64,000 bases of DNA from Vibrio bivalvicida (lineage in GTDB: Bacteria > Pseudomonadota > Gammaproteobacteria > Enterobacterales > Vibrionaceae). Under the pieces are notes generated by a model, which ran no database searches, was not told the DNA's origin, and saw nothing but the letters and a program-made list of their open reading frames with translations. Location: the NCBI RefSeq assembly GCF_001399455.2, contig NZ_LLEI02000021.1:62001-126000 (forward strand), read 5' to 3'. Shown here in pieces: positions 63,603-64,000 of the stretch (its first letter is position 1; the number at the start of each line of letters is the position of its first letter). A program made the translations under genes and the position numbers.

Positions 63603-64000
63603 CTAAGTGTCGAGCAAAGGAGTGGTAAAGGCCTCAGAGTCATGGATGACTAACTGTTCAATTTCATTGATCAACCACTTTAGTGCCAAGCTAGGCTGGT
63701 TACGTGTGTGCCAAGCAACAGATATCGTGGGTGAGGGAACAGAAATCGGGACAGCTTTTTGAACCAGTTGCCCTGAATGGATTGCTTTGCTGGCGACAGT
63801 ATATGGCATAACGCAAATCAAGTTAGATTCTTGCAGTAAGTTGATTGCGCATGAAAAGCTATTAACTGTCATCGCGACTCTTCGTTTCTCTCCCTCCTGT
63901 TCAAGGCACTTATCAACCGAGCCACTAGGATCACCTGATAACGAAATCAGCAGATGGTCGGCTTGGCAAAATGTTTTAAGTGACAGTTTCTGCTTAGCGA
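63603..64000 (-). CDS. LysR-family regulator, C-terminal part (runs off window)
   Basis: The minus-strand frame is open from the right window edge to a stop at 63603 and gives about 131 residues of a LysR effector-binding domain (AKQKLSLKTFCQADHLLISL, NLLQESNLICVMPYTVASKA, QPSLALKWLINEIEQL). The internal ATG at 63872 is not the true start. The DNA-binding domain lies outside the window. Confidence 0.82.
   Translation of the reverse strand, partial: AKQKLSLKTFCQADHLLISLSGDPSGSVDKCLEQEGEKRRVAMTVNSFSCAINLLQESNLICVMPYTVASKAIHSGQLVQKAVPISVPSPTISVAWHTRNQPSLALKWLINEIEQLVIHDSEAFTTPLLDT

Overview
This window looks like a chromosomal segment of a marine Vibrio or a close relative. The support is the Vibrio-like protein content (CreBCD, SigZ, PhoX, a DSD1-type aldolase and a TPP-riboswitch salvage operon), the moderate GC, and the dense alternation of short operons with regulators. 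There are no rRNA or tRNA genes, no CRISPR array and no complete prophage. The high proportion of accessory metabolism and one-gene regulators would fit the second chromosome, but that is inference.

Layout. 1-8.2 kb: the 5' end of malate synthase (aceB), divergent from a complete glyoxylate-to-glycerate module: gcl, hyi, glxR, cdaR, a GntP-family permease and glycerate kinase. Matching TTGTNNACAA palindromes sit in front of aceB and gcl. 8.3-12.9 kb: a periplasmic solute-binding protein, then an accessory patch with a membrane-anchored DUF4041/GIY-YIG nuclease resembling the SNIPE anti-phage protein, a small basic coiled-coil partner, and unrecognised small secreted, membrane and soluble proteins. 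13.2-18.2 kb: a Cys-tailed GST with a SigZ-type sigma factor, then creB-creC-creD. 18.4-27.4 kb: a rearranged region with a serine hydrolase, an EamA exporter plus MerR regulator, a secreted SRPBCC protein, an IS256-family element, a truncated second copy of the hydrolase, and a threonyl-tRNA synthetase that lacks the editing half. The synthetase is preceded by a threonine-rich leader peptide and a transcription attenuator. Next to it are an SgrR-type regulator and a divergent 51-residue membrane peptide.

27.4-36 kb: small metabolic genes (DUF2784, alpha/beta hydrolase, YdjM-like protein, amidohydrolase, LysR, monooxygenase, nitroreductase, universal stress protein, GH1 phospho-beta-glucosidase). 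36-49 kb: a structured 35-codon ORF, an M16 protease, a TetR/membrane-fusion-protein pair without a pump, an ECF sigma factor between two CPxC-containing DUF2892 proteins, PhoX phosphatase, a PBP2 paralogue, and a D-threonine-aldolase-like enzyme. 49-64 kb: LysR, HDOD, a TPP riboswitch with thiD-tenA, a GAF-GGDEF cyclase, PgpB, MarR, an unrecognised 409-residue protein, a VOC protein, a Cys-rich two-part permease, a DUF2975/HTH pair, an M23 endopeptidase and a partial LysR at the edge.

The strongest unusual observation is the attenuator in front of the compact ThrRS at 23971-25336. Leader Thr codons, a nine-base-pair antiterminator pairing and an intrinsic terminator are all readable by eye. 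The DUF4041 nuclease operon, the SgrR/small-peptide pair, the sigma factor flanked by two DUF2892 proteins and the short structured ORF at 36 kb are the next most interesting.
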